From Alphaproteobacteria bacterium MedPE-SWcel (GTDB lineage: Bacteria > Pseudomonadota > Alphaproteobacteria > Rhodobacterales > Rhodobacteraceae), in the NCBI GenBank assembly GCA_001874255.1, contig MPDC01000014.1, positions 1 to 64,000 on the forward strand: a stretch of 64,000 nt of DNA, in the 5' to 3' direction. The notes under the pieces are model-generated. The model was not told where the DNA came from, searched no databases, and saw only the letters and a program-made list of their open reading frames with translations. Position numbers and translations under genes: made by a program. Position 1 is the first letter of the stretch. Every line of letters starts with the position of its first letter. Shown here one piece after another: positions 19,202 to 27,312 of this stretch.

Positions 19202-19953
19202 GCCGCGTCCTGATCACCGCGGGCGCGTCCGGGATCGGGCGTGCCATGGCGGCGGGCTTTGCGGCCACCGGCGCCGAGGTCTGGGTGACGGATGTCAACG
19301 CCGCTGCATTGGCGGATCTGCCCGACGCGTGGCAGGCGCGGCAGGTCAATGCGGCGGACGAGCCTGCCGTCGCAGCGCTGTTTGCCGAAATCGAGGCGGC
19401 GGGGGGATTGGACGTGCTCTGTGCCAATGCCGGTATCGCCGGGCCGACGGCGCGGGTCGAGGATGTGGCGCTGGCGGATTGGCGTGCCTGCGTCAGCGTC
19501 AATCTGGAAGGGGCGTTTCTGGCCGCGAAATACGCCGCACCGCTGATGAAACAGGCGGGGCAGGGCAGCCTTGTGCTGACCTCCTCGACGGCCGGGATCT
19601 ACGGCTATCCCAACCGTGCGCCCTATGCGGCGGCAAAATGGGCGGTGATCGGCCTGATGAAGACATTGGCGATGGAGCTGGGCCCCTTTGGCGTCCGCGC
19701 CAACGCCATCTGCCCCGGAGCGGTCGAAGGCCCCCGGATGGAAGCTGTGCTGGACCGGGAGGCCGCATTGAAGGGCATGAGCCGGGATCAGGTCTACGCG
19801 GGATACGCGGCGGGCACGTCGATGCGGAGTTGGGTCACGGCAGAGGATATTGCCAATATGGCCGTCTTTCTCGGCTCCGAGGCCGCGCGCCGGGTGTCCG
19901 GTCAGGTGATCGCCGTGGATGGCCATACCGAAAACCCCGATCCCAAGGTCTGA
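19198..19953 (+). CDS. SDR-family oxidoreductase
   Basis: VLITAGASGIGRAMAAGFAATG, YPNRAPYAAAKWAVIGLMKTLAMELG; GTG start overlapping the previous stop. Confidence 0.92.
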   Translation: MSRVLITAGASGIGRAMAAGFAATGAEVWVTDVNAAALADLPDAWQARQVNAADEPAVAALFAEIEAAGGLDVLCANAGIAGPTARVEDVALADWRACVSVNLEGAFLAAKYAAPLMKQAGQGSLVLTSSTAGIYGYPNRAPYAAAKWAVIGLMKTLAMELGPFGVRANAICPGAVEGPRMEAVLDREAALKGMSRDQVYAGYAAGTSMRSWVTAEDIANMAVFLGSEAARRVSGQVIAVDGHTENPDPKV

Positions 19954-20001
19954 TCGCGACTAGGGAAGGCTGGCGCATGGTTCTGCGTGGCGCTCCTGCG
20001 C

Positions 20002-20871
20002 TCACGTCGGCTGGCTGATCTGCGCCCGCAGAGCCCTGACCCGGCGCGGCAACTGGCGGGCGGTAATATCGGCCTCGCGCACCAGCCTGTCGAAATGGCC
20101 GGTAAAGGTTTCCACCCGTTCGCGATCCCGAAAGGCCATATAGTGGCTGCCTGCGTAAAACACGCAAAACAACGGGCCAAAAATCGTCATGGGCGAGGAA
20201 TAAAGCCGCTTGGCGTCGTAGAGATAAATCCGGAGCCTGGGGTAGAGCTGTGTGCTCAATCGCTCCAGATGATCCAATTGTTCGATCCGCAGCGCGACAG
20301 GCAGCCCTTCGTAATATCCGACGCCTTTGGCAAAGCTGTCGACCTCGTAGATCGGCAGGGCGATTTCGTAGTCCGATCCGGATGTGCGCATCCATGACAG
20401 TCGGTCCTCTGACGCGCCAATGGCCTGATGCGCGGTTCGGCCCAGATGCGGTGCGTATTCCCATTCCAGAACCGCCCGCGTCTTGAGCATGTCGGGCAGG
20501 GTGGTCGGCACGTGGCGGATCTTGTAGCCCGCAGCTTCCTGATGCCAGGCGTAGATACGTGCGTCCACCAGCGCCCGCGGCGCTTCGGACATCGAGATCG
20601 AAGAGGCCAGCAGTTCAGCCGCACTTTCCGGCCGTTCCGACAGACTGAGCAGCCAGTCTGCCGATACTCCGAGTGCAGATGCGCAGGCCCCGACCACATG
20701 GGCATTCGGCAACCGCGCACCCTCATCCGTCAGGAGCTGCGAAATGGTCGAGCGGTCGACGCTGGTGGCCCGGGCCAGCGCGCTCTGGCTCAGGCCACTG
20801 TCGCGCAGGGCCCGGTTCAGGCGCTCCCGAAACTGCGAGGCCCGCAGTCGTTTGTCGATATTTTCCATCAT
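20002..20871 (-). CDS. XRE-family helix-turn-helix transcriptional regulator
   Basis: FRERLNRALRDSGLSQSALARATSVDRSTISQLLTDEGARLPNAHVVGACASALGVSADWLL. Confidence 0.88.
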   Translation of the reverse strand: MMENIDKRLRASQFRERLNRALRDSGLSQSALARATSVDRSTISQLLTDEGARLPNAHVVGACASALGVSADWLLSLSERPESAAELLASSISMSEAPRALVDARIYAWHQEAAGYKIRHVPTTLPDMLKTRAVLEWEYAPHLGRTAHQAIGASEDRLSWMRTSGSDYEIALPIYEVDSFAKGVGYYEGLPVALRIEQLDHLERLSTQLYPRLRIYLYDAKRLYSSPMTIFGPLFCVFYAGSHYMAFRDRERVETFTGHFDRLVREADITARQLPRRVRALRAQISQPT

Positions 20872-20874
20872 GAG

Positions 20875-20888
20875 GTGATTATAATCAC
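20875..20888. promoter_or_regulatory. Perfect palindrome, candidate XRE operator
   Basis: GTGATTATAATCAC, self-complementary over 14 bp, 3 nt from the XRE start; second half-site GTTAATCAC nearby (20903..20911). Confidence 0.6.
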
Positions 20889-20976
20889 AATTGTTGGATT
20901 TTGTTAATCACATACAGAATTCTGCACAGGTCGCCACTGAACTAGTCTGAGGTCAGATCAAAACATCGGAGGCGAT

Positions 20977-21195
20977 ATGGAAACGCGTGGGCGCTCCCTC
21001 GTGAAGGCGGTTGTGTGGAATATGATCGGCTTGACGGTAATGACGGCCGTGGGCTTTGCCGCCACCGGGTCAGCCAGTGTCGGCGGCGCCATGGCGCTGA
21101 TCAATACCGTGATCGGTTTTGTCACCTATGTCATGTACGAGCGGATCTGGGAGCAGATCGCCTGGGGCCGGACAGGCGTGCCGCAACATGCGTGA
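20977..21195 (+). CDS. DUF2061 domain-containing small membrane protein
   Basis: RSLVKAVVWNMIGLTVMTAVGFAATGSASVGGAMALINTVIGFVTYVMYERIWEQIAWGR. Confidence 0.85.
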   Translation: METRGRSLVKAVVWNMIGLTVMTAVGFAATGSASVGGAMALINTVIGFVTYVMYERIWEQIAWGRTGVPQHA

Positions 21196-22195
21196 CCTGA
21201 CCGAGGAAGAGCGGCGCGCTTTTGCGACGGCTGCCGCTGATGCGCCGCTTCCGGACATCCGGTGCGCCGATATCGACGCCCGTTGCGCGCTTCCAGAGCG
21301 GTGTGAGTGGGGTACATTTGGCCTCATCGTGGTCTGCTATCTGATCTGGGGCGCGGCGGTTTTTGGCCTGGCGCAGGTCTCGCTGCTGCTTGCGATCCCT
21401 GTGGCGGGGCTGATGGTGGTGTTGCATTCGTCCCTGAGCCATGAGGTTCTGCACGGCCATCCGTTCAGCCGCAGATCGGTGAATGAGGCGCTGGTGTTTC
21501 TGCCGCTGAACCTCTGTGTGCCCTATGGGCGTTTTCGCGACACCCATCTGCAGCACCATCAGGACGAAAATCTGACGGATCCCTATGACGATCCCGAGAG
21601 CAATTTTCAGGACCCGCAGGTCTGGGCACGGCTGCCCGCCTGGCACCAGCGTTTGCTGCGGCTGAACAATACGCTGCTGGGACGGATGGTGGTGGGGCCG
21701 CTGATCGGGCAGTTCAGCTTTATGCAGGCGGATTGGACCCTCATCCGGCAGGGCCAGACCGCAGTCCTCCGCGACTGGACCCTGCATGCGGTCGGTGCGG
21801 TGGTCGTGCTGGGGCTCGTGTCCCTGTCCGCGATGCCGATCTGGGCCTATGGTGCGGCGGCCTATCTTGGTCTGTCAGTATTGAAGATCCGCACCTATCT
21901 GGAGCACCGCGCCCATCCGGAGACGGATGGCCGAACCGCCATCGTCGAGAGCCGTGGTCTGATCGGCCCCATTCTGGGTTTTCTGTTCCTGCACAACAAC
22001 CTGCATGTTGTGCACCATCTCTATCCGGGGGTGCCGTGGCATCAGTTGCCGGCGCTGTATGATCGGCATCGACGCGCATTTCAGTCGCGCAACGACGGCT
22101 ATGTGCTGAAGAGCTACGCCAGCGTATTCCGCCAGTACTTTCTGAAGGCAAAGGATCCGGTGCCACATCCGCTCTGGAAACCTCCGGCGGAATAG
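21188..22195 (+). CDS. Fatty acid desaturase
   Basis: Histidine boxes HEVLHGH, HLQHHQDE, HVVHHLYP; start MRDLTEEE overlaps the DUF2061 gene. Confidence 0.92.
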   Translation: MRDLTEEERRAFATAAADAPLPDIRCADIDARCALPERCEWGTFGLIVVCYLIWGAAVFGLAQVSLLLAIPVAGLMVVLHSSLSHEVLHGHPFSRRSVNEALVFLPLNLCVPYGRFRDTHLQHHQDENLTDPYDDPESNFQDPQVWARLPAWHQRLLRLNNTLLGRMVVGPLIGQFSFMQADWTLIRQGQTAVLRDWTLHAVGAVVVLGLVSLSAMPIWAYGAAAYLGLSVLKIRTYLEHRAHPETDGRTAIVESRGLIGPILGFLFLHNNLHVVHHLYPGVPWHQLPALYDRHRRAFQSRNDGYVLKSYASVFRQYFLKAKDPVPHPLWKPPAE

Positions 22196-22237
22196 GTCAT
22201 ATGTTTGGTATGCAATAGTATGCCCTGAGGCCATCCC

Positions 22238-23140
22238 ATGCCACTCTGGATTGTTGTCACCTTTTTCGCCGCCACATTCCAGACCGTGCGGTTCATGCTG
22301 CAAAAGATACTGAGTTCGGTATCGCTGAGCCCGGCGGGGGCGACGTTTTCACGGTTCATCTATTCGGCGCCGCTGATCCTGCTGCTGCTTCTGGCCTATG
22401 CCCGGACAACCGGGGCAGAGATGCCGACCTTGTCCCCCCGGTTCTGGGGCTTTGCGGCTATTGGTGGGCTGTCTCAGATCCTTGCGACGATATGCGTGGT
22501 GGCACTCTTCAAGGCGCGGAATTTCGCGGTGGGCATCACGTTCAAGAAAACCGAAGTCATCCAGACAGCATTGGTCGGACTGGTGGTTCTCGGCGATGAG
22601 GTGTCGGTGCTGGGCTGGCTGGCAATCGCCATTGGTCTGGGGGCGGTTCTGGTGTTGTCAAAGACCAGCGATAGCGCGATGGGGCTATGGCAGCAACTGA
22701 CCGGGCGCGCGCCGCTTCTGGGTCTGGGGTCGGGCGTGCTTTTTGCTTTTTCTGCGGTCAGCTATCGTGGCGCCTCACTGGAATTGCAGGTCCCCGACGC
22801 GGTATTGCGGGCCGCGGTGACACTGGCGGTGGTGGTCTGCTTGCAGACGGCGATGATGCTTGTTTGGCTGGCCATGAGAGACCCGGCCGAGATCCGTCGG
22901 GTCTGGGCGGCGCGGCGGGTTGCGGTCTGGGTCGGACTGACCAGCATGGGGGGGTCATTTTGTTGGTTCCTGGCGTTCACATTACAGAACGCAGCCTATG
23001 TAAAGGCGCTGGGGCAAGTTGAATTGCTTCTGTCGCTGGTGGCCTCTTTGGTGTTTTTCAAGGAAACTGTCACCCGGCGCGAGATCCTTGGGATGGGGCT
23101 TCTTGTCCTGTCGATACTCGCCCTGATCCTGTCGCTTTGA
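22238..23140 (+). CDS. EamA/DMT-family transporter
   Basis: Ten-TM-like protein with duplicated EamA repeats; GQVELLLSLVASLVFFKETVTRREILGMGLL. Confidence 0.88.
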   Translation: MPLWIVVTFFAATFQTVRFMLQKILSSVSLSPAGATFSRFIYSAPLILLLLLAYARTTGAEMPTLSPRFWGFAAIGGLSQILATICVVALFKARNFAVGITFKKTEVIQTALVGLVVLGDEVSVLGWLAIAIGLGAVLVLSKTSDSAMGLWQQLTGRAPLLGLGSGVLFAFSAVSYRGASLELQVPDAVLRAAVTLAVVVCLQTAMMLVWLAMRDPAEIRRVWAARRVAVWVGLTSMGGSFCWFLAFTLQNAAYVKALGQVELLLSLVASLVFFKETVTRREILGMGLLVLSILALILSL

Positions 23141-23214
23141 TTGCGCCGTATCGTTTGGCCTCGTCGGCGGGGGGGGGCTCCCGCCGAGCGCTGGTGCGCG
23201 AAACGCACACCGCG

Positions 23215-23248
23215 CCCGTTGGGCGTGGCGCCGCGCGATGCGCGGCGC
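23215..23248 (+). repeat. REP-like palindromic element, copy B
   Basis: cccgttgggc-gtg-gcgccgcgc-gat-gcgcggcgc; reverse complement of copy A core. Confidence 0.7.
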
Positions 23249-23249
23249 A

Positions 23250-23275
23250 GCCGCCTGCCCCATAAGGCAGGCGGC
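23250..23275. repeat. Inverted repeat adjoining copy B
   Basis: gccgcctgcc-ccataa-ggcaggcggc, 10-bp perfect arms. Confidence 0.75.
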
Positions 23276-23404
23276 CGGGACCAGGACCCGCAGGGGGTGG
23301 GCTGCCCATAGGGTGCAATCCGGGGCGACCGGGGGGTGATCCCTGGTTCGGTCGATCCCGGCGGGAAATGCCTGGCGCCACCCAAGATGGCGCGCGCGTG
23401 GTTT

Positions 23405-24133
23405 TCAATCCGCCTGCGGCATTGAGTGGCCATGCAGGCGCAGGAACAGGCTTTCCTCGTCATCGTTGCGGAAGAAGGGTGTGCTATCCGGGGATTTTCC
23501 GGAACGCAGGGTCGCGCTCACTTCGGCCAGGACGACTTCGGTGATGAAGGGCAGATCGAAGCTGCGGACCTGGCTGAGCGGAATCCATTGCAGGTGGGAC
23601 AACTCGTCCGACGCCCGGGAGAAATCATCGAGATCACCAACGAGGGCCTCGGCCTCCAGCAGAAAGAACCGTGCATCGAACCGGCGCGGTCGCCCCGGCG
23701 GGGTCAGGGCGCGGAACACGAAGGTCAGGGCCGACGCATCCGGCACGTGCCCGGCGGCAGCATAGCTTTGCCAATCGGCGGGCACCGCGCTGGGCCATTG
23801 TCCCGGGCGACCGAGGACAAGGCCTGTCTCTTCCCACAGTTCACGCACGGCCGCGATGCAGAGGGCCTGCCAGATCCGGTCGCCGCCGTCTGCCTTCAGG
23901 CGATCACGACAGGGTTGGGGGATATCCGAATGCAGCGCAATGTCGAGATCGCCTGTGTCCATCGCGCCACCGGGAAAGACAAATTTATTCGGCATGAAGG
24001 CGGCCCTGGACCCGCGCTGCCCCATCAGGACACGGGGGTCGGTGCTGTCGCGGTCGCGAACGGCGATGACGGTGGCGGCATCGCGAATAGCTGTCTTGTC
24101 TGCGGTCTGCACCGTGCCGGTCGTACCCGTCAT
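23405..24133 (-). CDS. NUDIX hydrolase
   Basis: FPGGAMDTGD...CIAAVRELWEETGLVLG Nudix box-like motif. Confidence 0.85.
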   Translation of the reverse strand: MTGTTGTVQTADKTAIRDAATVIAVRDRDSTDPRVLMGQRGSRAAFMPNKFVFPGGAMDTGDLDIALHSDIPQPCRDRLKADGGDRIWQALCIAAVRELWEETGLVLGRPGQWPSAVPADWQSYAAAGHVPDASALTFVFRALTPPGRPRRFDARFFLLEAEALVGDLDDFSRASDELSHLQWIPLSQVRSFDLPFITEVVLAEVSATLRSGKSPDSTPFFRNDDEESLFLRLHGHSMPQAD

Positions 24134-24235
24134 GGCTGTGTCCTCCTGCCTGCATCGGCCTGCACGTGGGCAGGCCGGATCACAGTGTCACGTCTTTCGC
24201 TCAGAAAGGAAAGAGCCGACCTGAGCCGATGCGCG

Positions 24236-24682
24236 TCATTCTGGCATCTCGGCGTCGGCTATTGCCCGAGATCCCGGAGCGGCCGTTTCAAAGCCGTACA
24301 TCCGGCGGGCCCATTGATAGGCCACAACGGCCCCCTTCAGGCGCGGCAACAGGTAGAGGGAGGCCGCCAGACAGCCGGCGGAGAAAACAGTGGCCATGAT
24401 CCAGGGCGACGGGCGCCATTCAAACGCGGTGTAGTGCATCAGCGGTGCCATCAGATGCCCGACGACCAGAATGGTCAGATAGGCCGGACCGTCATCGGCT
24501 CGATGATGATGAAAGGCTTCGCCACAGACGGTGCACTGGTCGTTCACCTTCAGATAGCTGTGCAGCAGGCGGCCTTCGCCGCAGTTCGGGCATCGGCGAC
24601 GCCAGCCTTTCCACAGCGCGGGCTTGGTCGGACGGTCGCCCGGGGCCACATCTTGCTGTACGAGGCCTGGGGTCTGGGTCAT
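24236..24682 (-). CDS. DUF983 domain-containing protein
   Basis: RRRCPNCGEGRLLHSYLKVNDQCTVCGEAFHHHRADDGPAYLTILVVGH. Confidence 0.9.
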   Translation of the reverse strand: MTQTPGLVQQDVAPGDRPTKPALWKGWRRRCPNCGEGRLLHSYLKVNDQCTVCGEAFHHHRADDGPAYLTILVVGHLMAPLMHYTAFEWRPSPWIMATVFSAGCLAASLYLLPRLKGAVVAYQWARRMYGFETAAPGSRAIADAEMPE

Positions 24683-24988
24683 CTGATGCTCCGTCGCTGT
24701 GTCTGGGCCGTCATTTTGTCTGGACCGTCACGAGTTGACAGGACCGCCCCCGGGGCTGGATCTGTCACACAGGTCATGCGGTCACCAGTTCATTTCAACC
24801 TACATAGGGAAATATGCAAACCAAAGGGTGAATGCGCTGTGACCGGGTGACGCGGCCCGAACGGTCAGCTGCGATTTGCGATGCATGGAAAAAAAATGCC
24901 ATACCGGCGACGGAAACCCGGGGGGCGGTCGTTTTACTCCTACATCGGGCAGCACAGTGCTGCTGAGGCTGAACAAAGGAACGACGTT

Positions 24989-25486
24989 ATGAAAAAACAG
25001 ATCCTGATCGCGACTCTCCTGTCCTTGTCCACCGCGGCCGCGGCGACCATCGCAGTGGCCAAGCCCGGCTTTGACCCTGACCGCCAAAAGCCCACATTCG
25101 AGCAACTGGATGCAGATGGTGACGGCGCATTGACGCAGGCAGAAATCGCGGCCATGGGCCAGAAGCGCTTTGACGAGGCTGACGCCAATGGTGACGGGCT
25201 GTTGACGGCTGAAGAAATGACTGCCAAGGCGCAGGAACGGATGGCCAAACGGACCGATGCTATGATCGAACGGTTCGACAAGAACGACGACGGTGCGCTC
25301 AGCGTTGAGGAAATGCCCCAGCGCCCCGGACCACACAAGCTGCTGGAGAAGGCAGATACCAATGGGGACGGGTCGATCTCCAAGGCGGAGTTCGATACCG
25401 CTCAGGCGATCATCGAAGCCGTGATGAAAAAGAAACATCGCCGCGGTGGGCCCGACCACAGGGGTCATGGCGCCGACTCGGAGTAA
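24989..25486 (+). CDS. EF-hand calcium-binding protein with signal peptide
   Basis: Repeated DxDGDG-type loops: DADGDGALTQAE, DANGDGLLTAEE, DKNDDGALSVEE, DTNGDGSISKAE. Confidence 0.9.
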   Translation: MKKQILIATLLSLSTAAAATIAVAKPGFDPDRQKPTFEQLDADGDGALTQAEIAAMGQKRFDEADANGDGLLTAEEMTAKAQERMAKRTDAMIERFDKNDDGALSVEEMPQRPGPHKLLEKADTNGDGSISKAEFDTAQAIIEAVMKKKHRRGGPDHRGHGADSE

Positions 25487-25511
25487 GTCCGATCTGGGCA
25501 GAACAGTGCAT

Positions 25512-26177
25512 ATGTTTGCCGATCAACCTGCGCCTCCCTCACGGGGGGAGGCGCGCATGATGGGGCTGCGCCGCGGGGGCGCCGCAGCGGCCGTCACTGT
25601 CGAGCCGGAACCCGAGGTGACTGATGAGGCGCTTCTGGTGCTGTTCGCCAATGGCGATCCCACGGTTGCCGCAGAGCTGACCCGTCGTCTCGGCCCGCGC
25701 GTGTTGGGCGTGGCCACGCGGGTACTCGGAAATAGGGCGGAGGCCGAAGATGTCACCCAGGAGACGATGATCCGGCTGTGGAAGATGGCGCCGGACTGGC
25801 GTCAGGGGGAGGCGCGGGTCTCGACCTGGCTCTATCGGGTGACAATGAACCTATGTATCGATATCAAGCGCCGCGCCCGGGGCGGGACGGTGGATCTTGA
25901 TGCGGTGCCGGAGCCGCCGGACCCTGCCGCCAGCGCTGCAGAGACCCTGCAGAACCAGGCGCGTGCCGATGCGCTGCAGGCCGCGTTGATGACCTTGCCA
26001 GAGCGCCAGCGCCAGGCGGTCGTCCTGCGGCACATCGAAGAGCTTACGAACCCGGAGATTGCCGGGATCATGGAGATCGGCGTGGAAGCAGTAGAGAGCC
26101 TGACGGCACGGGGCAAACGGTCCCTTGCCAGGGCGCTGGCCGGGCGACGAGATGAATTGGGGTATCAGGATGGCTGA
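25512..26177 (+). CDS. ECF-type RNA polymerase sigma factor
   Basis: RVLGNRAEAEDVTQETMIRLWKMAPDWR (region 2), LPERQRQAVVLRHIEELTNPEIAGIMEIGVEAVESLTARGKRSLA (region 4). Confidence 0.92.
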   Translation: MFADQPAPPSRGEARMMGLRRGGAAAAVTVEPEPEVTDEALLVLFANGDPTVAAELTRRLGPRVLGVATRVLGNRAEAEDVTQETMIRLWKMAPDWRQGEARVSTWLYRVTMNLCIDIKRRARGGTVDLDAVPEPPDPAASAAETLQNQARADALQAALMTLPERQRQAVVLRHIEELTNPEIAGIMEIGVEAVESLTARGKRSLARALAGRRDELGYQDG

Positions 26178-26583
26178 TCATCACGACAATTTTGACGAAA
26201 CCGAAGCCCTGTTTCGCGAGGCGCGCAACGCGCGTCCCGCCGTATCCGAACGGCTGGTCTCCGCGATCCTCGCTGATGCGGCGGCACAACAGGCACAGTG
26301 GCAGGTGCCCGCAATCACGCTCCCGATCACATCGCAGGACGGCACCGACAGGCGCGGCCCCGTTGCGGCTCTGGTTTCCGCATTGGGCGGGTGGGTTTCG
26401 GTCGGTGGGCTGGTGGCGGCAAGCTGCACCGGTCTGTGGATCGGGATTGCCGGGCCGGAGGTGGTTATGACTGCGACCGGCCTCGGCGCGTTCGGCGATG
26501 CCTCCGCCATGGTCAGCGGCGACGATTACGCGGCTTATGAAACTTTTGATCTGGCCACGGTTCTGGCAGAGGATATGCAATGA
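26170..26583 (+). CDS. Putative anti-sigma/membrane protein
   Basis: Single predicted TM (VSVGGLVAASCTGLWIGIAGP), overlapping the sigma gene by 8 nt. Confidence 0.6.
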   Translation: MADHHDNFDETEALFREARNARPAVSERLVSAILADAAAQQAQWQVPAITLPITSQDGTDRRGPVAALVSALGGWVSVGGLVAASCTGLWIGIAGPEVVMTATGLGAFGDASAMVSGDDYAAYETFDLATVLAEDMQ

Positions 26584-27125
26584 CTGATCGCTCCGATACC
26601 AAACCCCTTTCCCGCACGCCGCGCTGGCTCAAGCTGGCGTTTGCGCTCTCGCTGGGGGCTAACCTGGCGGTGGTCGGTGTGGTTGCAGGGGCCGCCCTGC
26701 GGGAGGCACCGCGTGGGGACAAGCGCTATCACAAGGCGCCGCCGCCGCCAGCGGCTGCCGATGCCATTGGGGGCGTCATGTACCGCAGCCTTCCCCGGGA
26801 GCAGCGGAGAATGCTGCGCGATCTGGGCGAAGGCGAGTTCGACACTATTGTCGCGCGTCGCATCGCAGAGCTGAAGGCGCTGTTGGAGCTGATCCGGCAG
26901 GAGCCGCTGGATGTTGGCCGGTTGCGCGACCGTATTGCCGAACAGGCGGCCGAGAGCGAGAGCTTCAAGTCCACCCTGCAGGATGCCTGGATCGGCAAGC
27001 TGGAACAGATGACCCCGGAAGAACGGGCGACTTTTGCCGATCGGGTCGAGCGCCATATCGCCCGGTTCCGCAAGCCGAAATCGGCTGATGGGCGCGGTGA
27101 GGGCCCCCAAAGAGCCGCGGATTGA
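26580..27125 (+). CDS. Periplasmic heavy-metal-sensor-like protein (CnrX/CpxP-type)
   Basis: One N-terminal TM followed by a helical periplasmic domain (MYRSLPREQRRMLRDLGEGEF...MTPEERATFADRVERHIARFRKP); ATGA overlap with the previous gene. Confidence 0.75.
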   Translation: MTDRSDTKPLSRTPRWLKLAFALSLGANLAVVGVVAGAALREAPRGDKRYHKAPPPPAAADAIGGVMYRSLPREQRRMLRDLGEGEFDTIVARRIAELKALLELIRQEPLDVGRLRDRIAEQAAESESFKSTLQDAWIGKLEQMTPEERATFADRVERHIARFRKPKSADGRGEGPQRAAD

Positions 27126-27312
27126 CGCCGACGGATGTACCGTGTCCGATCGCTGCCCCGCTAGAGGTCAGGGATGAAAGGCGGGGTCATGGCGGGGTCA
27201 TACAGGGCTGATCTGTGGCCCGATCTTCTGACGATGCCTATGCCGGTGCACCGGCGCAAGGGGGGACTGGCGAAAGGGTGCCAGACGCGAAAATCGGGGC
27301 AGGTGTCGCTGT

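Noticed and set aside
24911-24940. ECF promoter (GGAAAC ... CGTT) before the EF-hand gene
   Set aside because: Elements are present but the 12-nt spacing is too short for a typical ECF promoter; not reported as a feature
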